Below, piece after piece: positions 1 to 6,833 of a stretch of 26,994 nucleotides of DNA. Below the pieces are notes generated by a model, which saw only the letters and a list, made by a program, of their open reading frames with translations, made no database searches and was not told the origin of the DNA. Positions within the stretch are counted from its first letter, which is position 1, and each line of letters starts with the position of its first letter. The translations under genes were made by a program, and so were the position numbers. Source of the stretch: Palsa-459 sp035510855 (GTDB taxonomy: Bacteria; Actinomycetota; Acidimicrobiia; Acidimicrobiales; RAAP-2); NCBI GenBank assembly GCA_035510855.1, contig DATKGG010000070.1:1-26994 (forward strand), written 5' to 3'.

Positions 1-32
1 GATGAGGTGGTGTCGGCAGCGAGGAGTTAGCT

Positions 33-239
33 GTGAAGAAGGGTCGTCATCGCAGGTTCGTCGAGGCCCGGGAGTTGAAGCGCACGTCGACGACCGTGCA
101 GCGTTCGTGTCCGGAGTGCGGGGCTGAGCCTGAAGACGTGCACGCGGAGTGGTGCCGCGCCGAGGAGGATCGCTACGAGCAGATCATGGGCGGCGTCGCG
201 GTACCCGACGGCGAGGAGCGCGACGCCGACGAGGCGTGA
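33..239 (+). CDS. small zinc-ribbon-like hypothetical protein
   Basis: A 68-residue protein that I do not recognise as a named family. The GTG start at 33 is preceded by a good ribosome binding site, GAGGAG at 21-26. The N-terminal 20 residues are strongly basic (KKGRHRR). The middle carries a CPEC motif (Cys26, Cys29) followed by His37 and Cys41, a spacing that could bind one zinc ion. The C-terminus is acidic. The stop TGA (237-239) directly abuts the stop of the convergent minus-strand gene, together forming TGATCA. The high third-position GC supports a real gene. A nucleic-acid or protein-binding role is possible but is only inference. Confidence 0.55.
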   Translation: MKKGRHRRFVEARELKRTSTTVQRSCPECGAEPEDVHAEWCRAEEDRYEQIMGGVAVPDGEERDADEA

Positions 240-992
240 TCAGGGCCGCGCGCCGCGCCGGCGCGTGACGGGATGCGGGAGCGACGTCGTGCCCGGTGCG
301 CGTGACGCGAGGTCGTCCAGGTACGCAGCGAGGCGTCGGTAGACCTTCGCGCCGCACATGGCGGACAGCTCGTCGTGCATCGAGTCCACCACGCGGCTTG
401 CGCCGGTGAAGGCCTCAGGTGCCTCGGTGCACCACCAGTGGAAGTCGTCACCGCCTTGCCCCCAGTTGCGGCGTTCCCACTGCGTCACCCTCGTGAGCAC
501 GTGGCCGTCCTCGAGGACCTCGTCGTCGCGGCGCAGCGGCAGCTGCCAGCAGACATCCGGCTTGAGCTTGATGTAGCTCTCGCCGCGGTCGAGGGCAGCG
601 ACGTGCAGCGCGCACCCCGGTCCTCGCTCGAAGTCGGGGCGGTTGAGGAAGATGCAGGCGCCCTTCACAAGCCTGGTCATCTGGTCGCCGCCCTTGGTCG
701 TCCGCACCACGCCTGCCGCGCCGCGCGACTTGAACTGCCACTGGTCCTTGGTCAGGGTCTTGGCCGCGCGCTCGACGCGCTTGGCGTCGTCCTTGTCGGT
801 GAAGTGCGCGCCGTAGCTGCAGCAGCCCTGGACGAGGTCTTCGGCGGGGCCCGTGAGCACCCCTTGGCAGCCTGCCCCGAAGATGCACTGCCAGTTGCTC
901 GTGAGGAACGTGACGTCGAAAAGCCACGTCCGACGCTCGTCGGGGTCGTCGAAGCTCACCCACTCGTGGGTCTCGCGAGGCACCTTTGCCAT
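240..992 (-). CDS. cysteine-cluster protein, resembles YkgJ/DUF3109 type
   Basis: About 250 residues if started at the ATG at 992. An in-frame start at 1076 would run through the nfuA start and promoter, so the shorter start is preferred. Nine cysteines are visible: Cys36, Cys42 and the pair Cys57-Cys58, then Cys113, Cys127, Cys148, Cys188 and Cys213. The block around residues 112-153 (GACIFLN, then GCALH, then KPDVCWQLPL) has the layout of the putative zinc- or iron-chelating domain of YkgJ/DUF3109-like proteins, where a cysteine-rich N-terminus is followed by C-x-F-L, G-C-x-x-H and a KP-x-x-C-x-x-P segment. Function in that family is not established. It is soluble, with no signal peptide. 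It is divergent from nfuA with a 55-nt gap between starts, which may hint at a shared iron or Fe-S theme (inference). Confidence 0.7.
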   Translation of the reverse strand: MAKVPRETHEWVSFDDPDERRTWLFDVTFLTSNWQCIFGAGCQGVLTGPAEDLVQGCCSYGAHFTDKDDAKRVERAAKTLTKDQWQFKSRGAAGVVRTTKGGDQMTRLVKGACIFLNRPDFERGPGCALHVAALDRGESYIKLKPDVCWQLPLRRDDEVLEDGHVLTRVTQWERRNWGQGGDDFHWWCTEAPEAFTGASRVVDSMHDELSAMCGAKVYRRLAAYLDDLASRAPGTTSLPHPVTRRRGARP

Positions 993-1035
993 CGGCGCGA
1001 ACCTACTCGTCGACACCGGCGTGGTCCCGTACCCG

Positions 1036-1041
1036 TACACT
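1036..1041 (+). promoter_or_regulatory. -10 element for nfuA, probably leaderless
   Basis: TACACT, preceded by G and followed by exactly 6 nt before the ATG at 1048. A -10 hexamer in that position puts the transcription start at or next to the ATG, so the mRNA would be leaderless. No Shine-Dalgarno sequence is visible. A TCGACA at 1010-1015 resembles a -35 box, but its 20-nt spacing is long. Confidence 0.55.
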
Positions 1042-1047
1042 GGGGCC

Positions 1048-1683
1048 ATGACGACGACCTCTGTAGCTGTGCTCACCTTGTCGGATGCGGCGCGCGAGAC
1101 CGTGGCCGCCGCGCTGTCCGCGGAGCCGGACGCCGACGCGCTCGCGCTCGTCGTCGAGATCCGCGGCGTGAACGCAGGCGGCTACGACTACGACCTGTAC
1201 TTCCAGCCCGTTGCCGAGCTCCCCGATGGTGCTTCGGTCGACGCGACGTCGGGGCTCACCGTCGGGATCCCCGCTGAGTCCGTGGATCGACTCCGAGGCG
1301 CGCACCTCGAGATCGAAGACGGTGGACTGGTCCTCGTGAACCCGAACACCCCGTCGCTCGCCGAGCGCGCACCGGGAGTGCCCGAAGCCGTGCTCGCCGC
1401 GGGGATCGAGTCCCCGACCGCCCAGCGCGTGGTCCAGGTGCTCGAGACCGCGATCAACCCGGCGATCGCGAGCCACGGCGGTCGCGCAGACCTTGTGGCC
1501 CTCGACGAGTCCGAGATGGTCGCCTACCTCGCGCTGTCCGGCGGGTGCCAGGGCTGTGCGATGAGCCGAGCGACGCTCGCCAACGGGATCGAGGTGTCGC
1601 TCAAAGAGGAGATCCCCGAGCTGACCGGCGTGGTCGACGTCACCGACCACGCGAGCGGCGCCACGCCCTACTACGCCCACTAA
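1048..1683 (+). CDS. nfuA: Fe-S cluster biogenesis protein NfuA-like
   Basis: A 211-residue protein with two parts. Residues 1-105 look like a degenerate A-type (HesB/IscA-like) carrier domain without the usual three cysteines: it has the 'LSDAARETV' opening and the GGYDYDL segment but no C-x-C. Residues 120-200 are an Nfu domain with the GGCQGC motif (Cys167, Cys170) that holds a bridging [4Fe-4S] cluster between two subunits. This two-domain order and length match NfuA of other bacteria, which passes clusters to apo-proteins. The start ATG at 1048 fits the promoter six nt upstream; a longer in-frame ORF from 853 is rejected because it overlaps the divergent gene. aroC begins 20 nt downstream. 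Confidence 0.88.
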   Translation: MTTTSVAVLTLSDAARETVAAALSAEPDADALALVVEIRGVNAGGYDYDLYFQPVAELPDGASVDATSGLTVGIPAESVDRLRGAHLEIEDGGLVLVNPNTPSLAERAPGVPEAVLAAGIESPTAQRVVQVLETAINPAIASHGGRADLVALDESEMVAYLALSGGCQGCAMSRATLANGIEVSLKEEIPELTGVVDVTDHASGATPYYAH

Positions 1684-1703
1684 GCCGCCGTCCTGAGGCG
1701 CGC

Positions 1704-2897
1704 GTGCTGAGGTTCCTGACAGCGGGCGAGAGTCACGGCAAGGGCCTTGTCGTCATCGTCGAGGGCGCGCCGTCGGGACTGGAGATCACCACCGAGCGGG
1801 TCGCCGACGAGCTCGCCCGGCGCCGACTCGGCTTCGGGCGAGGCCCGCGCATGCGATTCGAGCGAGACGAGGTCACGCTCCTCGCGGGCGTGCGGCACGG
1901 CCGGACCCTCGGGTCGCCCATCGCGATCGAGATCGCCAACACCGAGTGGGAGAAGTGGCGCGAGGAGATGTCGCCTGACCCCGGGCACACAGAGCGGCCG
2001 TTGACGGCCCCAAGGCCCGGGCACGCGGATCTCGCGGGGATGCAGAAGTACGCCCTCAAGGACGCCCGCGACGTGCTCGAGCGCGCGAGCGCGCGCGAGA
2101 CCGCCGCCCGCGTGGCGGCAGGGACGGTGGCGAAGGCGATCCTGGGCGAGCTGGGCGCGAGCGTGCTCAGCCACACCGTCGCGCTCGGCGGCGTCGAGGT
2201 CCCCGCGTCGGTGCGGCCAGGACCTGAGGACCTCGCGGCGATCGACGACAACGAGGTGCGCTGCGCGGACGCGGCGACGTCCGCGACGATGGTCGCGGCG
2301 ATCAAGTCCGCCGCGGCGGACGGCGACTCGCTCGGCGGCATCGCCGAGGTGCTTGCCTTCGACGTGCCTGTCGGACTGGGCAGCCACGTGCACTGGGATC
2401 GCAAGCTCGATGGACTGCTCGCCCGGGCCGTCATGAGCATCCAGGCCGTGAAGGGCGTGGAGATCGGCTCCGCGGCGCTCCAGGCCAAGGGGCGCGGCAG
2501 CGAGGCGCACGACTCGATCGAGCTCGATGCCGGCGCGACCGCCGCGGGGGGCTTCGGGCGTGGAGCCGCGCTCGCGGGTGGTCTCGAGGGCGGGATCACG
2601 ACGGGATCCCTGATCGTGGTGCGCGCCACAATGAAGCCGCTGTCGACCTTGAGCCGCCCGGTGCTCGCGACCGTGGATATCTCGACGGGCGACACGTCGA
2701 CGTCATTCAAGGAGCGCACCGACGTGACCGCGGTGCCGGCGATGGGTGTGGTCGCCGAGTCGATGGTGGCGCTGGTCCTCGCGAGCGAGGCGCTCCGCAA
2801 GTTCGGCGGCGACTCGGTGCGAGAGCTCCGCCGCAACGTGGCAGGGTTCCTCGCGGACGCCGCGCGCGTCGGGCACCTGGTCGACGCGGAGTCGTGA
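1704..2897 (+). CDS. aroC: chorismate synthase
   Basis: A 397-residue enzyme, normal for the family. It converts 5-enolpyruvylshikimate-3-phosphate to chorismate in the cytoplasm, using reduced FMN. The N-terminus LRFLTAGESHG and the RRLGFGRG and RHGRTLGSPI blocks are signature sequences; the PRPGHADLAG and ARDVLERASARET segments, the central SxEAHD stretch and the C-terminal GDTSTSFKERTD motif complete the family pattern. The GTG start at 1704 has GAGG at 1695-1698 as binding site, and an upstream extension in the same frame reads as out-of-frame nfuA. The stop overlaps the aroK start by 4 nt (GTGA), suggesting translational coupling within an aro operon. Confidence 0.97.
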   Translation: MLRFLTAGESHGKGLVVIVEGAPSGLEITTERVADELARRRLGFGRGPRMRFERDEVTLLAGVRHGRTLGSPIAIEIANTEWEKWREEMSPDPGHTERPLTAPRPGHADLAGMQKYALKDARDVLERASARETAARVAAGTVAKAILGELGASVLSHTVALGGVEVPASVRPGPEDLAAIDDNEVRCADAATSATMVAAIKSAAADGDSLGGIAEVLAFDVPVGLGSHVHWDRKLDGLLARAVMSIQAVKGVEIGSAALQAKGRGSEAHDSIELDAGATAAGGFGRGAALAGGLEGGITTGSLIVVRATMKPLSTLSRPVLATVDISTGDTSTSFKERTDVTAVPAMGVVAESMVALVLASEALRKFGGDSVRELRRNVAGFLADAARVGHLVDAES

Positions 2898-3400
2898 CTG
2901 CCCGCATCGTGCTCGTGGGGGCACCGGGGGTCGGCAAGACGACGATCGGGCGTGCGCTCGCCGCAGCCCTCGACGTCGAGTTCCGCGACGTCGACGACCT
3001 GATCGCCACGATGTCGGGCGAGCCGTGCGCCTCGCTGCTTCGCACTCAGGGCGAGGCGGCGTTTCGCGCCGCCGAGGCGAGCGCCCTCGCGACCGCCCTC
3101 GCCGACGACGCGGCGGGCGTGGTCGCGACGGGGGGCGGTGCGGTCGAGACCGCGTCGTCACGGGCGCTGCTCGCGGACGAACCGCTGGTAATACAGCTGA
3201 CTGCCTCGCCCGCCATCCTGCTTGCTCGGCTCGGCGACGGGGATCGACCGCTGCTCGAGTCGCCCTCGCTCGAGGGCCTCATCCAGCTGGTCGAGCGGCG
3301 CGCTGAGCTCTACGCCGAGGTCGCCGACGCGTCGGTCGACGCCTCGGCGCCGGTCGAGGACGTCGTCGCGACGATCGTCGCGATCGCGGTGCCCGCGTGA
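2894..3400 (+). CDS. aroK: shikimate kinase
   Basis: A 168-residue P-loop kinase that phosphorylates shikimate at the 3-hydroxyl with ATP. Visible motifs are the Walker A loop GAPGVGKTT (residues 9-17), the D32-V-D34 shikimate/Mg site, Arg58 in the GEAAFR segment, the GGG turn at 80-82, the lid segment GDGDRPLL with its arginine, and the RRAELYAEVA helix. The size matches AroK. It starts GTG overlapping the aroC stop by 4 nt and ends with the same 4-nt GTGA overlap with aroB. Confidence 0.96.
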   Translation: MTARIVLVGAPGVGKTTIGRALAAALDVEFRDVDDLIATMSGEPCASLLRTQGEAAFRAAEASALATALADDAAGVVATGGGAVETASSRALLADEPLVIQLTASPAILLARLGDGDRPLLESPSLEGLIQLVERRAELYAEVADASVDASAPVEDVVATIVAIAVPA

Positions 3401-4452
3401 GGCACGTCTCGGTCGACGCGGCGTCGGGCCGCTACGAGGTCGTCGTCGGCGAGGGCGCGCGCCACGGGCTGGCGGCGCTCCTCGCGGCTCGGCTCCCCAC
3501 GTGCCAGGCGGCAGCAATCGTGACCCAGCAGCGCATCGTCGACGAGGGCTGGCTCGAGGGGCTCGACCCGGGTGTCGACGCCTCGCTCCACGTGATCGAC
3601 GAGGGCGAGTCGGCGAAGTCGCTCGCGACCGTCGAGCGGCTCTGCGCCGAGCTGGTCTCCGAGGGCGTCTCGCGTCGCGACGTCGTCGTCGGCTTCGGCG
3701 GTGGCGTCGTGACCGACGTCGCGGGCCTGGTCGCCTCGGTCCACCTCCGCGGTGTCGCGCTCGTGCAGCTCCCCTCGACGCTGCTCGGCCAGGTGGACGC
3801 GGCGATCGGCGGGAAGAACGGCGTGAACCTGCGAGAGGGGAAGAACCTCGTGGGCACGTTCCACCAGCCGATCGGCGTGCTCTGCGACACCGCGGTGCTC
3901 GCGACGCTGCCGGCGCGCGAGTGGGCGTGCGGCAACGGCGAGATCGCGAAGTACGCGCTGCTCACCGGGGGGGACCCCGTCTCGCTCGCGACCGCGCCGC
4001 TCGACGAGAAGATCGCGCGGTGCGTCGAGATCAAGGCCGACTACGTCGGGTCCGACGAACGAGAGTCCGGGCGGCGAGCGCTGCTCAACTACGGGCACAC
4101 CCTCGCGCACGCCCTCGAGACCGCCCAGGCGGGCACGAGTGGCGCCGACCTGCGCCACGGCGAGGCCGTGGCCATCGGGCTCGCGTTCGCGGCGCGCCTC
4201 GCCGCGAGGCTCGCCAGGATCGACGGGGCACGCGTGCGCCAGCACGACGCTGTCCTCGACGTCTTCGGGCTTGGCGGCGAGCTGCCAGCGAACAGCAGCG
4301 CGTCCACGATCGTCGAGCTCATGCGCAGCGACAAAAAGGCGCACCACTCGCTCGCATTCGTGCTCGACGGGCCGTCGGGCTTCGAGCTCGTCGAGGACGT
4401 GGCCGAGCACGAGGTCCTCGCTACGCTCCGCGCGATGGGCGCTGGATCGTGA
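3397..4452 (+). CDS. aroB: 3-dehydroquinate synthase
   Basis: A 351-residue NAD- and Zn-dependent enzyme that cyclises DAHP to 3-dehydroquinate. The NAD-binding loop DEGESAKS, the GFGGGVVTDVAG turn, the PSTLLGQVDAAIGGKNGVN block and the GKNLVGTFHQP segment are all present. Zinc ligands are recognisable as the Glu in NGEIAKYALL, the His in NYGHTLAHALE and the His in LRHGEAVAIGL. GTG start at 3397 overlaps the aroK stop by 4 nt, and its own stop overlaps the aroQ GTG in the same way. Confidence 0.97.
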   Translation: MRHVSVDAASGRYEVVVGEGARHGLAALLAARLPTCQAAAIVTQQRIVDEGWLEGLDPGVDASLHVIDEGESAKSLATVERLCAELVSEGVSRRDVVVGFGGGVVTDVAGLVASVHLRGVALVQLPSTLLGQVDAAIGGKNGVNLREGKNLVGTFHQPIGVLCDTAVLATLPAREWACGNGEIAKYALLTGGDPVSLATAPLDEKIARCVEIKADYVGSDERESGRRALLNYGHTLAHALETAQAGTSGADLRHGEAVAIGLAFAARLAARLARIDGARVRQHDAVLDVFGLGGELPANSSASTIVELMRSDKKAHHSLAFVLDGPSGFELVEDVAEHEVLATLRAMGAGS

Positions 4453-4907
4453 CCGACTACCTGCTGGTGCTCTCCGGGCCGAACCTCTCGACGCTCGGCT
4501 CGAGGAACCCCGACGTCTACGGGACCGCCACGCTCGACGAGCTGGTTGCGGCGACCACGCTCGCGGCCGGCGCGCACGGCCTGGGCGTCCGCCACGTCCA
4601 GTCGAACCACGAGGGCGAGCTCATCGACGCGATCGAGCGGCGCGAGCCTGGTTGCGCGGGGGTGCTCGCGAACCTCGGCGCCTTCACGCACACCTCGGTC
4701 GCGCTGCACGACGCGCTCGAGACGCTCGAGTGCCCGATCGTCGAGGTCCACCTGTCCAATCCCGCTGCTCGCGAGCCGTTCCGACACGTCTCGGTGATCG
4801 CACCGGTCGTGGACGGATCGATCGCCGGGTTCGGACCGCTGTCCTACGAGCTCGCCGTGGAGGCGATCGTCCGACTGCTCGGGGGGCCACCGGGCACGAC
4901 CGCGTAG
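4449..4907 (+). CDS. aroQ: type II 3-dehydroquinate dehydratase
   Basis: A 152-residue protein, typical for the small dodecameric type II enzyme that removes water from 3-dehydroquinate. Catalytic and binding residues can be placed: Tyr24 in the PDVYG loop, the QSNHEGELID block at 51-60, Asn75 and His81 in NLGAFTHTS, His101 in VEVHLSNP, and Arg112 in AREPFRH. A proline usually found after Asn75 is Leu here. The start is the GTG that overlaps the aroB stop; a much longer in-frame ORF from 3222 is a shadow through aroK/aroB. The TAG stop also forms the first bases of a possible -10 element (4905-4910). Confidence 0.96.
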   Translation: MTDYLLVLSGPNLSTLGSRNPDVYGTATLDELVAATTLAAGAHGLGVRHVQSNHEGELIDAIERREPGCAGVLANLGAFTHTSVALHDALETLECPIVEVHLSNPAAREPFRHVSVIAPVVDGSIAGFGPLSYELAVEAIVRLLGGPPGTTA

Positions 4908-4910
4908 GAT
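4905..4910 (+). promoter_or_regulatory. possible -10 element upstream of efp
   Basis: TAGGAT preceded by G, the same GTANNNT shape as the other promoters in this window, sitting on the aroQ stop codon. Transcription would start near 4917 and leave an untranslated leader of about 145 nt before efp. No clear -35 element is seen, so this is tentative. Confidence 0.3.
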
Positions 4911-4961
4911 CGCTGCTCGCACGCCACTGCTGATCGCCGCGAACCGCCTCGACGGTGGCGA

Positions 4962-4995
4962 GCGACGCGGCGCCACGACGGCGCGCACGCGTCGC
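4962..4995 (+). terminator. strong hairpin between aroQ and efp
   Basis: An imperfect inverted repeat: an 8-nt outer arm GCGACGCG (4962-4969) pairs perfectly with CGCGTCGC (4988-4995), and an inner GCGCC (4970-4974) pairs with GGCGC (4980-4984) across the loop ACGAC, with a 3-nt bulge at 4985-4987. That gives 13 nearly all-GC pairs. No T-run follows. It could terminate the aro transcript in the U-less style proposed for high-GC bacteria, or be a structured element of the efp leader. Confidence 0.5.
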
Positions 4996-5062
4996 CCCGC
5001 GCCACGAGGACAGGGCGCTCACGCCGCGGAGGGACCGTGGCCAACAAAGGATGTGTCGCGCG

Positions 5063-5626
5063 ATGCCCTCGGTGTCCAGCAACGACCTGAAGAACGGGAT
5101 GGGCCTCAAGCTCGACGAAGGACTCTTCACCGTGATCGAGTTCCAACACGTGAAGCCTGGGAAGGGCGGCGCGTTCGTCCGGACCAAGCTCCGCAACGTC
5201 CGGACTGGGGCGGTGCTCGAGCGCACGTACCGCGCGGCCGAGAGCCTCGAGCAGGCGGTCATCGACAAGCGCGACATGCAGTACCTCTATCGCGACGGCG
5301 ATGACTACGTGTTCATGGACCAGGGCACCTACGACCAGATGAGCGTTGCACGCACGACGCTGGGCGGCACTGCGGAGTACCTGCGCGAGGGGGGGGACGC
5401 GGTCGTCCAGGTCTACGACGGCACCGTCGTCGGCATCGACCTGCCCGCCTCGGTCGAGCTGACCGTCACCGGGACCGAGCCTGGCGTCCAAGGGGACCGG
5501 GTGTCGGGCGCGCGCAAGCCGGCGACGCTCGAGACCGGCCTCGTCGTGCAGGTCCCGCTTTTCGTCAGCCCCGGCGAGGTGATCAAGGTCGACACCCGAA
5601 GCGGCGAGTACCTGACGAGGGCGTGA
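5063..5626 (+). CDS. efp: elongation factor P
   Basis: A 187-residue, three-barrel translation factor that enters the E site to rescue ribosomes stalled at polyproline stretches. The tip of domain I reads KPGKGGAF with lysine at position 34, the residue that is modified in many bacteria. The C-terminal domain has the GDRVSGARKPATLETG and VPLFVSPGEVIKVDTRSGEY signatures. The ATG at 5063 gives the normal length; AAAGG at 5046-5050 is a possible binding site, somewhat far away. An ATG at 5051 would add four residues and sit directly on the AAAGG, so it is less likely. No modification enzymes are encoded nearby. nusB overlaps the stop by 4 nt. Confidence 0.97.
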   Translation: MPSVSSNDLKNGMGLKLDEGLFTVIEFQHVKPGKGGAFVRTKLRNVRTGAVLERTYRAAESLEQAVIDKRDMQYLYRDGDDYVFMDQGTYDQMSVARTTLGGTAEYLREGGDAVVQVYDGTVVGIDLPASVELTVTGTEPGVQGDRVSGARKPATLETGLVVQVPLFVSPGEVIKVDTRSGEYLTRA

Positions 5627-6069
5627 CGGGCGCGGGGACGGACGCGCGGCACCTGTCGCGCGAGCGCGCGCTCGAGATCCTCTATGAGGCCGAGCTGAAG
5701 GACGTGGCGCCGGGCATCGTGCTCGACTCGCTCAGCGTCGCGCCCGACCCCTTCGTCGTCAGCCTGGTGCAGGCTGCCGCGGCTGGGAGGTCCCGCGCGG
5801 AGTCAGCCATCGCCGGCGCGGCAGCGCAGTGGCCGCTCGACCGCATGGCGATCATCGACCGACTCGTCATGGTGCTCGCGATCGGCGAGGTCCTGTGCGA
5901 CGAGCCGCCCCCTGACGCGGTCATCCTCGACGAGGCCGTGGAGCTCGCGAAGACCTACTCAACGGACGCCTCACCGCGCTTCGTGAACGGGGTGCTCGCG
6001 GCGGTCCTGCCCGCGCTGCACGCCGAGGGGGCCGCGCCGCGCGCCGACGACGCCCCGGCGATCGGCTAG
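5623..6069 (+). CDS. nusB: transcription antitermination factor NusB
   Basis: A 148-residue all-helical protein. NusB pairs with NusE (S10) and binds boxA RNA in rRNA leaders to keep RNA polymerase from terminating. Recognisable segments are the opening SRERALEILYEAEL (about residues 12-25), WPLDRMAIIDRLV near 70-83 and the C-terminal LDEAVELAKTYSTD plus SPRFVNGVLAAV, all standard for NusB. A GTG start overlaps the efp stop by 4 nt. Its stop TAG shares the palindrome CTAG with the stop of the convergent gene. The efp-nusB pairing is common in many bacteria. Confidence 0.95.
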   Translation: MTGAGTDARHLSRERALEILYEAELKDVAPGIVLDSLSVAPDPFVVSLVQAAAAGRSRAESAIAGAAAQWPLDRMAIIDRLVMVLAIGEVLCDEPPPDAVILDEAVELAKTYSTDASPRFVNGVLAAVLPALHAEGAAPRADDAPAIG

Positions 6070-6401
6070 CCCGCAGGGCGCGACCGCTTGCTCGCGGCGT
6101 CAAAGGCATGCAGGTCCGCGAGGTACCGGTTCCAGTCAGCCAGCTCGACGGCGTCGCCGTCCGCCGCACCATGAGGGTGCGGTCCCTCGGACTCGCCGCG
6201 TTCGTCGCGGACGAGGCGGCGCCACATGTAGATCGCGTAGCCACAAAGGAGCGGCCACTCAAAGACGTAGGCCCAGCTGAGGGTGTTGCCGTCGACCGCG
6301 CGTACGACCTCTATTGCGAACGCACTCATGCAGATCGCCACGGCCAGCACGACGCTGACGTGGAGCCGCAGAAGGCGCGCGTTACTCGGGACTTCGCCCA
6401 C
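6066..6401 (-). CDS. small two-helix membrane protein, hypothetical
   Basis: 111 residues. Two hydrophobic stretches are clear, about residues 14-33 and 42-60; the second contains YVFEWPLLCGYAIYMW and ends in RRLVRDERGE, so the acidic, hydrophilic C-terminal half (61-111) probably lies in the cytoplasm by the positive-inside rule. I do not know a function. The start is GTG at 6401 with TAGCAT six nt upstream and no ribosome binding site, which suggests a leaderless mRNA. It converges on nusB and the two stops overlap in CTAG. Confidence 0.75.
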   Translation of the reverse strand: MGEVPSNARLLRLHVSVVLAVAICMSAFAIEVVRAVDGNTLSWAYVFEWPLLCGYAIYMWRRLVRDERGESEGPHPHGAADGDAVELADWNRYLADLHAFDAASKRSRPAG

Positions 6402-6407
6402 GCCTGC

Positions 6408-6413
6408 ATGCTA
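6408..6413 (-). promoter_or_regulatory. -10 element for the minus-strand membrane protein
   Basis: Reads TAGCAT on the minus strand, exactly 6 nt before the GTG start at 6401. This is the same leaderless geometry as for nfuA, mihF and def. No clear -35 element. Confidence 0.5.
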
Positions 6414-6458
6414 GGGACGTCCGTCTGCACCGGCGAGGGCCGGTCATTCGACGCCGCG

Positions 6459-6464
6459 TAGGGT
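6459..6464 (+). promoter_or_regulatory. -10 element of the 6.5-kb plus-strand genes
   Basis: TAGGGT preceded by G. The predicted transcription start is near 6471-6473, which coincides with an ATG at 6473. It is divergent from the -10 element at 6408-6413, so the 70-nt region 6402-6472 carries two back-to-back promoters. Confidence 0.45.
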
Positions 6465-6472
6465 CCGTGCAC

Positions 6473-6547
6473 ATGGTGACGCACGCGTGGACACGCCGGT
6501 CAGCCGACAGCTGCGTGTGCCGGGCACAAAGGGGGCATCCGCGATGA
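6473..6547 (+). CDS. possible leaderless upstream ORF
   Basis: A 24-codon frame starting ATG at 6473, eight nt after the TAGGGT element. It is hydrophilic and basic, with a Cys-Val-Cys near residue 14-16 (SADSCVCR). Its TGA (6545-6547) overlaps the ATG of the next gene in an ATGA, the junction type used for translational coupling. It is too short for codon statistics to support it, and it may simply be 5' untranslated sequence. Confidence 0.25.
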   Translation: MVTHAWTRRSADSCVCRAQRGHPR

Positions 6548-6726
6548 GCGGCATGGGCTCGGGCAGCCCGTCCGCCGCGCACTTCGTGGTAGTGGCGTTC
6601 TACGTCGCCGTCGTGCACCAGCTGCTCGGGATCTTCACGCTGGCCATCGTCGCGTCGCTTGCCTGGAACGTCCTGCGCAACGTGCAGTCCACGGCGACGA
6701 AGTCCTCTCGAGCGCCGCTGGCCTGA
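6544..6726 (+). CDS. short single-helix membrane protein, hypothetical
   Basis: 60 residues from the ATG at 6544, which has a good binding site (AAAGGGGG, ending about 8 nt upstream). A longer frame from 6487 exists, but its extra 19 residues lack a binding site. Residues 13-44 form one long hydrophobic segment (HFVVVAFYVAVVHQ to LAWNVL), followed by a short basic tail. The topology is a single-pass anchor or a leader. No family recognised. The stop at 6724-6726 overlaps a CTG in the frame of the following propeller-like ORF, and a single -1 shift would fuse the two into a membrane-anchored protein; see findings. Confidence 0.5.
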   Translation: MSGMGSGSPSAAHFVVVAFYVAVVHQLLGIFTLAIVASLAWNVLRNVQSTATKSSRAPLA

Positions 6727-6833
6727 CGGGCTGGGCTGTCATCGGTTCGCTCGCCACCATCCGCTCGGAGTCCGCACCGATCGGCTGGGATCTCGGATCG
6801 CTCAGAGCGGTCGCGTTCGGGGGCGCGACGGCG

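Noticed and set aside
1..30. Possible last nine codons of an upstream gene (DEVVSAARS then TAG)
   Set aside because: Too short to support; open frames this short are common by chance at a window edge.
853..1047. Longer start for NfuA at 853
   Set aside because: It would overlap the divergent cysteine-cluster gene; the ATG at 1048 matches family length and has a promoter six nt upstream.
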